From positions 930,001-994,000 of the forward strand of contig JH720314.1 of the NCBI GenBank assembly GCA_000231825.2: a DNA stretch of 64,000 nucleotides, written 5' to 3'. Origin of the DNA: Tetrahymena elliotti 4EA. Its lineage: Eukaryota; Ciliophora; Oligohymenophorea; Hymenostomatida; Tetrahymenidae. Below the pieces are notes generated by a model that saw nothing but the letters and a program-made list of their open reading frames with translations, was not told where the DNA came from and did not search any database. This document shows, piece after piece, positions 27,456-39,325 of the stretch (its first letter is position 1; each line of letters begins with the position of its first letter). A program made the position numbers and the translations under genes.

Positions 27456-28621
27456 AAAGTTTGTTACTTTTCATAAAAAAAAAATTTAGAGATAAAAAAT
27501 TAAATAGTTTTAATTTTTAAATTATAAATTGATAGAGAAATACATTTTTTTAAACTTGTAATAAATTTCTAATTTTTCGAAAATATATTTTGATTTATCT
27601 TATTTTCATTTAAATTTTTTATTTATTTATTTGATTTAGATATGTTACAAATAGTTTAAAAAATATTGATTTTTTAAAGAAATTTTATATTTAAATGAAT
27701 ATTGTCTTTGTTTATTTTAAAATCTGTTTCAGAATAGATTTTCAGTTTATCAAAGAATTGTTATTATCATAAAAAGTTTTGTTTTTTGTAAAATTTTAAT
27801 TAATTTTCAACAACAACTCATTAAGGTTTATAATAAAAACTAATTAAAGATTTGGTATTAAAAAATAAAATGATAAGCTGATAATATCTCATTATAATTA
27901 AATAAAATTAATATTTATCCTTAAAATTTTAAATAATTATTTTACTATCAAAATTATAAATGTAAGTGTCATAATGATATGCTTAATTTAAATAATATCT
28001 TAAAACATTTTGAGGGTTAAATAAAAGAATAAATTTTATAATAAAACAATACTGCTTGACTGAAATAAGAATTAATTAAATAAGTATTCCATTTGAGTTG
28101 ATTTTTATGTAAATAAATATATTATCATTTTAAAAAGTTTTATTAAAAAAAATTTATTTTCAATTAACATAAAATAGTATTTTTTTGTCTATTTACAAAT
28201 AAAAAAAGTAGAATATTAATTGGTATCTTCTTTTTTTCAGAAAATTTAAAAATAATACTATTTTCTATGAAGAAAAATGTAATATTAGTTAAAAATAAAT
28301 TAGTTCAGAGAAACATAATCAATTTTATTAAACATAATATTATTTTTGCTAAAATAAATAAATTTATATCTCATTTTCTCTCAAAAATTAATCAAAATTT
28401 TATGAATAAGGTATTACCTAAATATTTGATATATTTTAATCCATTCAGTAAATCTATTTAATACTCTGAAAAATACTATTTCAGATTATATATATTGGAA
28501 AATGATAGTTCTATCTCACTTTGGATTTAGGCGAAAATGTTAGGGGGTAAAAATGATTATCTTTAATTTAATTTTAACAACATTTTTTTCTTAATATTTT
28601 TAATAAAAATATCCTACCTGT
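27456..28621. repeat. Array spacer with dispersed modules; no gene
   Basis: 3' flank of copy 1 and the start of the next duplication unit. Modules here recur elsewhere in the array: CTCATTAAGGTTTATAATAA (27813; also 33090), and a ~200-bp block at 28260-28460 (TTAGTTAAGAAACAACCAAT-like, then TTTTGCTAAAATAAATAAAT) seen again near 29440, 31690, 33780, 39800, 40930, 42570 and 43210. A 64-codon reading frame at 28267-28461 lies wholly in this repeated block; I do not regard it as a gene. Confidence 0.6.
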
Positions 28622-29000
28622 ATAATTGACTAAGCACTATGTCAGTATATTTAACTTCAAATAAAAAACCATTTTCTTTAAATTTTGTTGTTTATCTGAC
28701 TAATTTTAAGATTTCAAAGTACTTCCTATTTCATTATCAGGTTATTATTTTAGCATATTCTTTAAATTATAATCACAAATATTATTCATTTAATTAACTG
28801 AAATGTTTATTCCTAGCTCTTCATTCACCTTTCTTAAAGATTAACCTTCGGAATCTTGCTTGCTATGTTGTTATGGTAGAAGCTATATTGCAAGTTAAAT
28901 TCATCTAATTATTCTAATTGGAAATTTTAACTTTACTTATCTCTTTAAAATAAAGAGTAATTAAAAAATCATTTATTAATTATGATAAAAAAATAAAAGA
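28622..29000 (-). pseudogene. Fossil 5' end of the K+ channel gene
   Basis: This stretch aligns with 25025-25440, the first ~110 codons of channel 1 on the minus strand. Shared landmarks are TTGACTAAGC, TCTGACTAATTTTAAGATTT, AGATTAACCTTC and a retained CAT (start) context. It has lost an internal piece corresponding to about 25212-25290 and has substitutions and small indels. No S1-S6 or pore sequence follows, so it cannot encode a channel. It marks one edge of the segment that was copied together with the protease-like gene. Confidence 0.75.
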
Positions 29001-30371
29001 CAATATTTTTATCAAATTAAACATCTTGTATAGTAATATGAAAAAAATAGTTATTTTAATTCTTCTTTCAATTTGGATAGTGTTAATAAAACCCATATTA
29101 AGTATGTAAACATAAATGATTAACATGATTATTTAATTTTTGACAAAAAGCTCTATCAATAAATGATACAATAATTTTATGAATATCAAAAATTAATTAA
29201 AGAAAATTGTATTCTTTTTTTGTTTTAAAAACTGTATCACTGATAACATTTAATTTAAAGAATGATTTCTAAATAATTTTAATATTTTGTTTTAGTATGG
29301 TGATCTTGCAATTATTCAAAAGAATTTTTCTAAAATATTAAAAATAATAGAATTTCAAAAAAAATCTTCTTTTTTTAGAAAATTTAAAAATAAAGGAAAA
29401 TGAAAATCAGAAAAATGATATTGTAGTGAAAAATAAAACGTTAATTATGAGAAACATTAGCCTATTTTATCAAACATAATATTTTTGTTAAAATAAATAA
29501 ATAAATTTGTCTTTCATTTTTCATTTTCACTCAAAATTTTTACTGATGAGACCTTATCTTAATGTTTTGTATATTTTATTAAAATAAATCAATTTAGATT
29601 TATTATTTTCACTCAAGCCCTCATCTGCATTTTACCTATTAGGCCTCATCTAAATTTTTTGACAATTTGAATCCATTCAATACATTTTGTTTTATAAATA
29701 AAAAATTGATAAAATATTTTACAAAAACATTAGTAGACAATATTTTTTAACAAAAACAAAATAATGTCTATATGATATCAATTAAATTTCTAAATAAATA
29801 AGAAAAATAATAATTTCCATTGTAAGTCTTTTAACTTTTCATGTTTTATAATATTTTTTTGATCAGCATTATTTATTTACCTCTTTATTTCAATATTTAC
29901 ATCTTTTTAATTTAATAAAACAAACTTCTAAATTATATTGGCTCCCAAGAATTATTATTAAAATCATCTCATATTTTCTTTTACTAAATTCTCTTAATTT
30001 TAGCTAAATAAACATAAATTGAAGATTTTTTCTTTATTTCAATCTATCTAGTTAAAAATTTATTTTACTACTATCTTTCAAGGTATAATGATACCATATT
30101 GATATCATAAAATTGTTTTACATGATTCTAATATATTAATTCTTCTTAAATTGAGAAGCAGAGTTTATCTGTCTATTATTGTTAAAATAATATAAAAAAA
30201 GATGAAACATGTATTCTATATTATAAAACAAAAAAAAAATGTAAAAACCTTCCAGATTTATTAGATACTTTTTTTCTATTATCTTCTTCAATTCATTAAA
30301 GCCTTTAAAAACTCCAACTTTTCGAAGAAATAAATTAATAAAAAAATAAAAATTAACTCTAACTAATAAAA

Positions 30372-31385
30372 ATGGCTTTCAGAAAGTATTAAATTGCGAA
30401 GCTATTTGCTTCTTTAGTCTTAATCAGCTATGTTTCAGGGACTTTGAGTGTTAGCCTCTAATTTGGAAAAGATCAAGACTAGCTTATCTTTCCAAACAGC
30501 AAAAGATGTTAACTTTAATTTACTCCCACAATTAATCATTGCACAAATACTGTTTTTGCTTAGGTAAATGATCTTGCAGAGTGTGGAGCCAAATATCTTG
30601 ACCAAATCCCCTATGAAAAATATGGAGTTGAGTATTCATCGATAAATAAATTCGGAAATACAGATATATTGTTAAATTATACTGTATTTGATGGCCCTTA
30701 TTCTTTCTATAATCCTCTTTGCTTTTATAAAGGGCTAGGATAAGAAAATGATAACATCATTGAGGAACTCTATTCATAAGGAGCAATAGAAAAATAAGTA
30801 TTCTATATCAATATAGATACTCTGAAAGAAGATTCCAATATTGGAAGTATTGATATTGGAAATCCTAATTATTTCTTAATTGGTCAAGGATCTAAATTTA
30901 CTCTTTTAAAAAACTAAAACGGTTTTGATGGATATTATGCTACCTCTAATTTCAATTTATACTATAGTGATACTTAAGTGAGTGGTCTTCAATCTATTAC
31001 ATTTACACTTAGTGATCCTTTTATTTAGATACCATTTTATTCACTAAATCTAATACTCCAATAATTTAAAAGCAGGGGTATTGAATATCTCTTAAGCCCC
31101 AAATTTAGAAAAGGTATTTTAGTTAATTCTATTGAAAATCTTAATAGTATAACAATAGAAGCAATAGCTGAAGATGGATCTGTTTATCCAATCACTTTAA
31201 TTCCTGAATAATATTCAAGAAAAATTAAAGATGGATAATACCAATTATTTTTGAAACCTTAATTTGACCCTACTGCTATAATTATCGGTTATTCTGTTTT
31301 CTAAGCATACTATGTTGGTTTTGAGTTTACAAATCATTAAATCTATATAGCTAAGAAAGATTCATCAAGTCAAAGTCATATTTGA
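30372..31385 (+). CDS. Pepsin-fold-like secreted protein, copy 2 (intact reference copy, 337 aa)
   Basis: ATG 30372 to TGA 31383-31385, single exon, 337 residues with a signal peptide (MAFRKYQIAKLFASLVLISY). The C-terminal half follows the A1 (pepsin) aspartic protease pattern: NIIEELYSQGAIEKQVFYIN (compare pepsin's FDNLxxQGLV...FSVYL), NSIENLNSITIEAIAEDG, and IIGYSVFQAYYVGFEFTNHQ near the end (compare ILGDxFLRxYYTVFD). The catalytic signatures are not visible. Where DTGS is expected the family reads LIFPNSKRC, and the second site reads SDPFIQIP. Cysteines (KRC, NHC, AECG, LCF) are conserved among copies. I infer a secreted or lysosomal protein with a pepsin-like fold, probably not a working protease. 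The family assignment rests on pattern recall, not on a search. Confidence 0.65.
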
Positions 31386-31814
31386 AAAGTTTGTTTCTTT
31401 ACATAAAATATAATAATAATAAATAAAAAATTTAATCGTATAAATATAAAAATATAAGTTTTAGAAATAGTTTTTTAAACGAATTATAAATTTCTATCCT
31501 TTCTAAAATCTATTTTCATTTAAACTTTTTAGCTATTTGATTTATATGTGCTATAACCAATAAGTTTAAAAAATATTTAATTTTTTTAAGAAATTCTGTC
31601 TTTATTTATTTTCAAATTTGTTTCAGAATGTATTTTCAGTTTGAACATATATTCAATAAATAAAAATTAAATTTCAGCTAAAAAAATAAAATTAGTTAAA
31701 ATACACTTAATCAAATTTAGTAAACATTTTATATTTGCTAAAATAAATAAATTTTTATTTCTCATTTTCATTCAAAAACTAATCAACATTTTCTAGATAA
31801 GACCTTATCTAAAT
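31386..31814. repeat. Array spacer
   Basis: AT-rich 3' flank of copy 2 (the TTTTTTAAACGAATTATAAA-type block also follows the other copies), then a copy of the TTTATATTTGCTAAAATAAA dispersed block at about 31680-31800. No gene seen. Confidence 0.5.
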
Positions 31815-32585
31815 TTTAAAAGATGTTAACTTTAATTTGCTCCAACAAGAAACGATTGTACAAACGCTGTTTTAACATCAAGAAATAATCTTGTAGAGCA
31901 TGGAGCCAAATATCTAGGGTCAAGCCCCTATGGAAGTTCTTAATTGAGTAGTCATCCAGAAATACATTGGAAAATATAGATATTTTGTTAAAATATGCTT
32001 TATTAGATGCTCTTTATTCTTTTTATAATCAATCCCCTTTGCTTTTATAAAACATAAGAGTAAGAAAATGATAACTTAATTGAGGAACTCTATTCATAAG
32101 GAGCAATAAAAAGATAAATATTCTATATCAATATTGATACTCTCAAAGAACCTAATTATTCTTAATTAGTCAAGGACCTAAATTTAATCTTTTAAAAAAC
32201 GATGAAAGTCTTGGTGATGGATATTATGCTACCTCTAATTTCCATTACAACTATGGTGATATTAATCTAAGCGGTAATCAATCTATTACATTTATACTTT
32301 ATGATCCTTTTATTCACATACCGACATTCACTAAATCTAATACTCCAAGAATTGAAAGGCAAGGGGGCAAGGGTATTGAGCATCTCTAAAATCCATAAGG
32401 TATTTTTGTAAATTCTATTGAAAAACTTGAAAGTATCGCAATAGAAGCAATAGACAAAGATGGATCTACTTATCGAATCACATTTCATCCTGAATAATAT
32501 TCAAGATAAATTAAAGGCGGATAATGTCAATTACTTTAAGAGCCTAAATTTTACACTTCTCCTGTAATGACTGAAATGGTATAAA
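31815..32585 (+). pseudogene. Pepsin-fold-like family, copy 3 (5'-truncated, multiply damaged)
   Basis: Homology to copy 2 starts at the KRCQLQF region (AAAGATGTTAACTTTAATTT at 31818). The signal-peptide exon is missing: the sequence upstream is a spacer repeat block. Several indels break the frame, including loss of the SNIGSIDIGNPNY segment near 32145 and an extra GGGGGC stretch near 32363. The 3' end stops short of the IIGYSVFQ block, at about 32580. It cannot encode the full protein. Confidence 0.75.
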
Positions 32586-32824
32586 TATTTAAAAAATAGT
32601 TAATAGAAATACATTTTTTTAAACTTTTTATAAATTTCTATCCATTCTAAAATATATTTTCATTTATCTTAATTCTCATATAAACTTTTTATTTATTTTA
32701 TTTAGTTAAGTTACTCATAAATTACATTAACTACAAACACTACAACAACTACACAAACTACTGAAACTACTTGAAGCTGCATCGATACAAAATATAAAAT
32801 TTAATTATTTTTTCTTAAAAATGA

Positions 32825-32957
32825 GTAATGGCCTATTGTTTATGTAAGAAGCTCCACCACACTTTTTCCCTTTATATTTAAAATCTTATTTTTAAAAACT
32901 GTTATTTATTATGGATGACTTACATAAGACTATTATTCTCCTATTGCCCTCCATTAC
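32825..32957. repeat. Imperfect inverted repeat
   Basis: The arm at 32825-32847 (GTAATGGCCTATTG...TATGTAAG) is approximately complementary to 32927-32957 (CTTACATAAG...CTATTGCCCTCCATTAC), with a loop of about 80 bp. The surrounding 32700-33060 is spacer sequence not seen in the other array units. It may be a small foldback element or chance. Confidence 0.3.
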
Positions 32958-33173
32958 TTGCTTCATAAACTAAATCCATTTAATAATAATTTCAATAACT
33001 ATATTATGGCTCTCTTAAGAATTTATTGTGATTACCTACAAAAAAACCTAATTATATTTTACTCTTACTAACAGAGGATTTCAATTAATTTTCAACAAGA
33101 ACTCATTAAGGTTTAAAATAAAAACTAATTCAAGATTTGGTATTTAAAAATAAAATGATAAATTTTTAATATA

Positions 33174-33394
33174 ATATCTAGATTAAAAAGATTTCTTAAC
33201 ATCAAAAATCCCCGAAAAAGAAAAGTAAGACCAAAATAATAGAAATGGTAAATAAAAAAATCAAGACTAGGGGGGCAGCACCAATTATAGTGGGTAAATA
33301 CACTATAAATAATGCGGTCAAAGTCTGCATATGTATTCTATTTGTATGTAGCCTTTAGCAAGGTAGTACCCTAGGGTACTATATATCTAGATTA
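33174..33394. mobile_element. 209-bp insertion flanked by 12-bp direct repeats (target-site duplication)
   Basis: The 12-mer ATATCTAGATTA occurs at 33174-33185 and again at 33383-33394, bracketing sequence less AT-rich than its surroundings (AGGGGGGCAGCACC, AATGCGGTCAAAGTCTGC). The paralogous spacer at about 36120-36170 has the same flanks with a single related copy (ATATCTTGATT) and no insert, that is, an empty site. One end carries a perfect 18-bp palindrome at 33364-33381 (TAGTACCCTAGGGTACTA). Read on the minus strand, the other end is a T-run (CTTTTT), like a Pol III terminator. No protein is encoded. It is a non-autonomous element of unknown class (SINE- or MITE-like). Confidence 0.65.
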
Positions 33395-33879
33395 GAATTA
33401 AATAAAATTAATATTATTACTGAAAATATTAAATAATTATTTTACTATTAAAATAATAAATGCAAGTGCCATAATTATATGCTTAATTTAATTAATATCT
33501 TAAAAGTTTTTGATTAAATAAAAGAATATATTTTATTATTTAGCAATACTACTGACTAGAATTAGAATTCATTAAATAAGTATTCCATTTCAGTGGATTT
33601 TTATGTAAATACAAATATTATCATTTTAAAACTTTTTATTCTTTAAAATTTATTTTCATTACATAAAATAGTATTATTTTGTCTATTGACAAATAAAAAA
33701 AATGGAATATTAATAAATATCTTCTTTTTTAAGAAAGTTTAAAAATAGTTCCTTATTCTATTAAGAAAAATTAAATTTCAACTAAATTAGTTATGAGACA
33801 AATAACCAATTTTATTAAACTTAATATTTTTGCTAAAATAAATAAAGTTATATACTTTAAAACTAATTATTATTTTCCA

Positions 33880-34710
33880 GATAATGTGTTATCTAAATTG
33901 TTGGTATATTTTAGTCCATAAAATTCAATTAAATTTTTAAATAAATCTGAAAAATACTATTTTCGATTATTAACCTTTTAGCTTCATGTTTTCAAATATT
34001 TATTTGATCAACTACTTTTACTCTTTATTTTTGTTTATTTCTTTTATACTAACAAATTTTATTTGTTCTCTGGATAAAAATTTAAATCATATTTTCTTTT
34101 ACAGAATTTTCTTAATTTTAGCTTAAGGAACACAAAATAAAATTTTTTTTCATTTTGTTGATAAGGCTTTATCTAAATTGTTAATATATTTTAGTCCACA
34201 CAGTAAATATATTTAATATCAATTAAATTTTTAAATAAAAAAATACTATTTTCAATTATTAGCTTCATGTTTTCAAATATTTATTTGATCAACTTCTTTT
34301 ACTCTTTATTTCTGTTTATTTCTTTTATTTTAAAAAACTAATAAATTCTATTTTGTTGGATAAATATTTTTAAACCATATTTTCTTTTATTGAATTTCCT
34401 TAAATTTAGCTTATGAAACATAAAATACATTTTTTTTTTCATTTTCTTGATAAAACCTTATCTAAATTGTTAATATATTTTAGTCCATACAGTAAGTCCA
34501 TTTAACATCAATTATATTTTTAAATAAATCTAAAAAACAATATTTTTGATTATTAGCTTCATTTTTTCAAATATTTATTTAATCAACTTCTTTTACTCTT
34601 TATTTCTGTTTATTTCTTTTATTTTAAATAGCTAATAAATTCTATTTGTTCTAAGGAATAATAGTTATCTTTTTCTTTACTAAATTTTCTTAATTTGAAC
34701 TTACGAAACA
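33880..34710. repeat. Three tandem copies of a ~285-bp spacer unit
   Basis: Units begin near 33880, 34160 and 34448, each with a GATAA...TTATCTAAATTGTT start. They run through TTTTCAAATATTTATTT and TTTACTCTTTATTT to TTAATTTTAGCTTA. The same unit occurs singly before other array genes. Here it is triplicated just upstream of copy 4, so it may influence that promoter, or simply reflects unequal crossing over. Confidence 0.7.
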
Positions 34711-34907
34711 GAAAATAAATATTTTTTCTTTATTTCAACCTTTCTATTTCCAATAAGTTGATATAAAAGAAATAAAAGGTTAAAGCTTTCAAATTTATTA
34801 GATAAATTTTTCTATTCTCTTCTTCAATTCATTAAAAGCTATTAAAAATCTAACTTTTAGATTGAATAAATTAATTCAAAAATAAAAATTAAATCTAATT
34901 CTTCATG

Positions 34908-35918
34908 ATGACTTTCAAAAAGTATTAAATTGCAAAATTATTTGCTTATTTAGTCTTAATCAGCTGCGTTTCATGTACTTTGAGTGTTAGCCTGTAATTT
35001 GGATAATATTAAGACTAGCTTTTCTTTCCAAATAATAAAAGATGTTAACTTTAATTTGCTCCTACAATAAATGATTGTACAAACACTGTTTTCGCTTCGA
35101 GAAATAATCTTGAAGAGTGCGGAGCCAAATATCTTGGACCAAGTCCCTATGGAAGTTATGGAATTGAGTATTCATCCATAAATACATTCAGAAATATAGA
35201 TATTTAGTTAAAATATGCTTTATTAGATGGTCCTTATTCTTTTTATAATCCTCTTTGCTTTTATAAAGCACAAGGATAAGAAAATGATAACATAATTGAG
35301 GAACTCTATTCATAAGGAGCAATAGAAAAATAAATATTCTATATTAATATTGAAACTCTCAAAGAAGACTCCAATAATATTGGAAGTATTGATATTGGAA
35401 ATCCTAATTATTTCTTAATTGGTCAAGGTTCTAAATTTACTCTTTTAAAAAACGATGAAGGTTTTACTAATGGGTATTATGCTTCCTCTAATTTCAATTT
35501 AAACTATGGTGGCATTAAATTAGTTGGTTATCAATATATTACATTCACGCTTAACGATCCTTTTATTCACATACCAGGACATTCACTAAATCTAATGCTC
35601 CAAGAATTGAAAAGCAAGGGTATTGAGTATCTCTAAAATTCCTAAGGTATTTTTGTAAATTCTATTGAAAAACTTGAAAATATAACAATAGAAGCAATAG
35701 CTGAAGATGGATCTATTTATTCAATCACTTTAAATCCTGAATAATATTCAAGAAAAATTAAAGATGGATAATATTAGTTATTTTTAAAATCAATAATTTG
35801 CACTCCTGCTGTAATTATTGGCTATTCTGTTTTCTAAGCTTACTATGTTGGTTTTGAGTTCAAAAATCATTAAATCTATATACTTAAGAAAGATTCACCA
35901 AGTTCAAGCTAAATTTGA
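34908..35918 (+). CDS. Pepsin-fold-like secreted protein, copy 4 (intact, 336 aa)
   Basis: ATG 34908 (a second in-frame ATG at 34905 is directly upstream) to TGA 35916-35918; single exon. The signal peptide MTFKKYQIAKLFAYLVLISC is followed by the same layout as copy 2: FPNNKRC in place of the first catalytic motif, conserved cysteines, EELYSQGAIEKQIFYIN, GSIDIGNPNYFLIGQGSKF, NDPFIHIPGHS at the second catalytic position, and VIIGYSVFQAYYVGFEF near the C-terminus. The reading frame is fully open and substitutions against copy 2 are spread along it, so it is probably functional at the protein level. Function is unknown; see the copy at 30372 for the fold argument. Confidence 0.65.
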
Positions 35919-37142
35919 AAAATTTGTTTCTTTTTATAAAAATACAATTATAATAAATAAAAAATTAAATAATATTAAATAAATAAAGATTAATTTATAG
36001 AAATACATTTTTTTAAACTTCTTATAAATTTCTATCCATTCTAAAATATATTTTCATTTATCTTATTCTCATATAAACTTTTTATAAAAACTAATTCAAG
36101 ATTTGGTATTTAAAAATAAAATGATAAATTTTTAATAATATCTTGATTGGAATTAAATAAAATTAATAGTATTACTGAAAATATTAATAATTATTGTAAT
36201 TTCAAAATTATAAATTCAAGTATCATAATTATTTGTTTAATTTAATTAATATCTTAAAACATTTTGTTGATTAAATAAAAGAACAAATTTTATTAATAAG
36301 CAACTGCTGACTGTAATTATAATTAATTAAATAACTCAATACAATAATTAACTAATTTAGTTAATAAAATAATTTCTAAAATTTAAAAAAGAATATGAGT
36401 ATTCTGTTTTAGCAGATTTTTATGTATATAAATATATTATTATTTTATAAAAAATAAAATTTATTTTCAATTAACATAAAATAATTTTTTTGTCTTTTAT
36501 GTTTAATCCTTAGAGATTTATATTAAATTTCAAGGATATATTTTATCAGCATATACGTCTTTATTTCAATGTTTACTTGTTTTTAATTTTATTAAAACAA
36601 TACTAATAAATCCTATTTGTTATCAGGGTTAATATTTATATCATATTTTCTTTTACTAAATTCTCTTAATTTTAGCTTATGGAAAAAAAAATAAAGATTT
36701 TATCTGAATTTCAAACGATCTAATTAATAAATTATTTTCCTGCTATCTTCCAATGCATGAAGATATTTTATTGATAAAAAATACAATTAAATTTAATGAT
36801 TCAAATATTTTAGTTTTTCTTAAAATGATAAGTAAAGTTAAAATCTGAATGTATTTATTGTTAAAATAAATATAAAAAAGAATGAAATATGCATTCTTTA
36901 AAACTTTTTTGTTTCATGGATGAGGTAACTTTATTTAAATTTAGGAGAAAGCTTTTGGAAATTTTTATTTGCTTTGAATTACTTTGTTATTAATTATTAT
37001 AAAAGAAAAATAAATGTAAAAACTTTCAAAATTTAAAAGAAACTTTTTTTCTATTCTCATCAACTCATTAAAAACTCTAAAAATTTTAACTTTTTCATGA
37101 AAAAATTAATTGAAAAATAAATATTAACTCTAATTCCTAGAA
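35919..37142. repeat. Array spacer between copies 4 and 5
   Basis: Contains the standard 3' block after copy 4, an un-inserted version of the 33.2-kb target site (about 36120-36170), and the standard 5' module from about 36570 (ACTAATAAATCCTATTTGTT, then ATCATATTTTCTTTTACTAA). No gene seen. Confidence 0.55.
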
Positions 37143-38150
37143 ATGGCTTTCAAAAAGTATTAAATTGCAAAACTATTTGCTTCTTTAGTCTTAATCAGCT
37201 GTGTTTCAGGTGCTTTAAGTGTTAGTCTATAATTTGGAAGAGATCAAGACACACTTTACTTTCCAAATACTAGAAGGTGTTAAATTTAGTTTGCTCCCAC
37301 AATAAATAATTGTACAAATATTGTTGTTGATTGGGCAAATAATCTTGGAGAGTGTGGAGCTTAATATCATGGGGTGAGTCCATATAGATAATTTGGAAAT
37401 GAGTATTCATCAGTAAATTCATTCGGAAATACTGATATTTTGATACATTATACTTTATTTGATGGTTACCCTGCATATTATAATTCCCTTTGCTTTTATA
37501 AAGCACAAAAAGAAGAAAATGATAATATTATTGAGGAGCTCTATTCATAAGGATTGATAAAAAAATAAATATTCTATATCAATATTGATACTCTAAAAGA
37601 AGGCTCTAATATTGGAAGTATTGATATAGGAAAACCTAACGATTTACTAATTAGTCAAGGATCTAAATTTACTCTTTTAAAAAGCGATGAAGGCTTTAAT
37701 GATGGATATTATGCTGCCTCTAATTTAAATTTGAACTATGGTGATATTAAATTAAGTGGTTTTCAATCTATTACTTTTACACTAAAGGATCCTTTTATTT
37801 AGATACCATCTAATTCACTAGATCTAATACTTGCAGAGTTCAAACGTAAAGGTATTATATCTATCAAATCTGATAAAAATATTTTTATTAATTCTATTGA
37901 AAAACTTGAAAGTATAACAATAGAAGCAATAGCTGAAGATGGAATTGCTTATCCAATCACTTTAAATCCTTAATAATATACCAAGAAAATTAAAGATGGA
38001 TAATATAAATTATTTTTGAAGCCTTTATTCTACGCTTCTGCTATAATTATTGGTTATCCTGTTTACTAAGCTTACTATGTTGGGTTTGAGTTTAAAAATC
38101 ATTAAATCTATATACTTAAGAAAGATTCATCAAATTAAAGTGATATTTGA
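37143..38150 (+). CDS. Pepsin-fold-like secreted protein, copy 5 (intact, 335 aa)
   Basis: ATG 37143 to TGA 38148-38150, single exon, same architecture as copies 2 and 4. The signal peptide is MAFKKYQIAKLFASLVLISC. FPNTRRC stands in for the first catalytic loop and KDPFIQIPSNS for the second. IIGYPVYQAYYVGFEFKNHQ lies near the end. It is closer to the damaged fragment at 39105 (shared AKGI/RKGI-type and SNSLDLIL wording) than to copy 2, suggesting two subgroups. All frames agree with the family, so it is likely an active gene of unknown function. Confidence 0.65.
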
Positions 38151-39104
38151 AGAGCTTTTTTTCATAAAAATATAATAATAAATAAAAAACTAAATCATAC
38201 ATATAAAATATATCAATTCATAAAAATACATTTTTTAAAATTAAAAAAATTCTATTTAATAATTAATTCTATCCTTTTTAAATTATTTTTCTTACTTATC
38301 ATCAAACTTTTTTGCTATTTTCTTTGTATAGATAAATTTTGAATGCTAGAAACAGCACATATACAGAAAATATTATTTTCTGCTCGAAGTAGTAAGATGT
38401 TTTAATTTCCATTCATATTTGAATGCAAATTTTATATGATAAATGCTTGTTAGTTGGGGGTGTTTAATGATCAATATTGAAAACAATTGTGATTTTTATT
38501 GTTCTTATGCATTTTTATTTCAAGAATTTCCTAAATAAATTTAATTTAATATCTCCTTTTTATTTTTTATTCGTATAATAACAAAATATATTAAAAATTA
38601 TCAATATCAATTTATATTTGCTCAACTATCAAAAAAATATTCCTGAACTAGCAATAATATCTACAAAAATTTTGATCATTCACCTAAAAAAAATAGAAAT
38701 TAATAAAATTCTTATATTAAATTTATTTTCAATCAATATTAAATAATATTTTTTAAACAAACAAAAATAGTAGAATAGAAATAAATATCTTCTGTTTTTT
38801 TTTTAGAAAATTTAAAAATAATGTAAAAGACTATGATAGAAAATTAAATTATAGTTTGTTGTCTGGGTTAAGATTTATATCATATTTTCTTTTATTAAAT
38901 TCTCTTAATTTTAGACAGTGAAAAAAAAAATGAATTTTAATCTATCTAGTTAATGAATTATTTTCCTACTATCTTTCTATGAAAATCTTTGATAAAGAGA
39001 AAATAAAATTATTTTTAATTATTCAAACAAATATTTTAAACCTGAATGTATTTATTAAAACAAATAAGGAAAGATGTATTCTTTGCCACAAATTGTTATC
39101 AATT
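38151..39104. repeat. Array spacer between copy 5 and fragment 6
   Basis: 3' flank of copy 5, then the 5' spacer module (about 38865-39100). The sequence around 38540-38830 is repeated at 39480-39790, beginning with CTTTTTATTTTTTATTCGTA-type text and TATTAAAAATTATCAATATC. No gene seen. Confidence 0.5.
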
Positions 39105-39325
39105 AGAAAGCCTAACTATTTATTAATTAGTCAATGATCTAAATTTACTCTTTTAAAATGTGATCAAGGTTTTAATAATGGGTATTATGCTGCCTCTAAT
39201 TTAAACTATGGTGATATTAAATTAAGTGGCTATCAATCTATTACATTTACACTAAAGGATCCTTTTATTTAGATGCCTTCTAATTCACTAGATCTAATAT
39301 CTGCGGAATTCTAAAAATTACCTTA
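39105..39325 (+). pseudogene. Pepsin-fold-like family, copy 6 (short internal fragment)
   Basis: About 220 bp matching the middle of copy 5: the PNYLLISQxSKFTLLK region, YYAASNLNYGDIKLSGYQS, and KDPFIQMPSNSLDLI. Both ends are missing and spacer sequence follows. A smaller trace of the same region (ESLTIYQLVKN-like) is at about 40470-40520. Confidence 0.7.

Noticed and set aside
28267..28461. 64-codon plus-strand ORF
   Set aside because: Lies entirely in a dispersed spacer repeat whose other copies are not open.
28540..28552. TTAGGGGGT resembling telomeric repeat
   Set aside because: Single isolated occurrence, no tandem GGGGTT units.
33290..33330. tRNA-like text (GCGGTCAAAGTCTGC resembling a T-arm/B box)
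   Set aside because: The arm pairs, but the loop lacks TTC and I could not build a D-arm or anticodon arm; treated as part of the insertion element.
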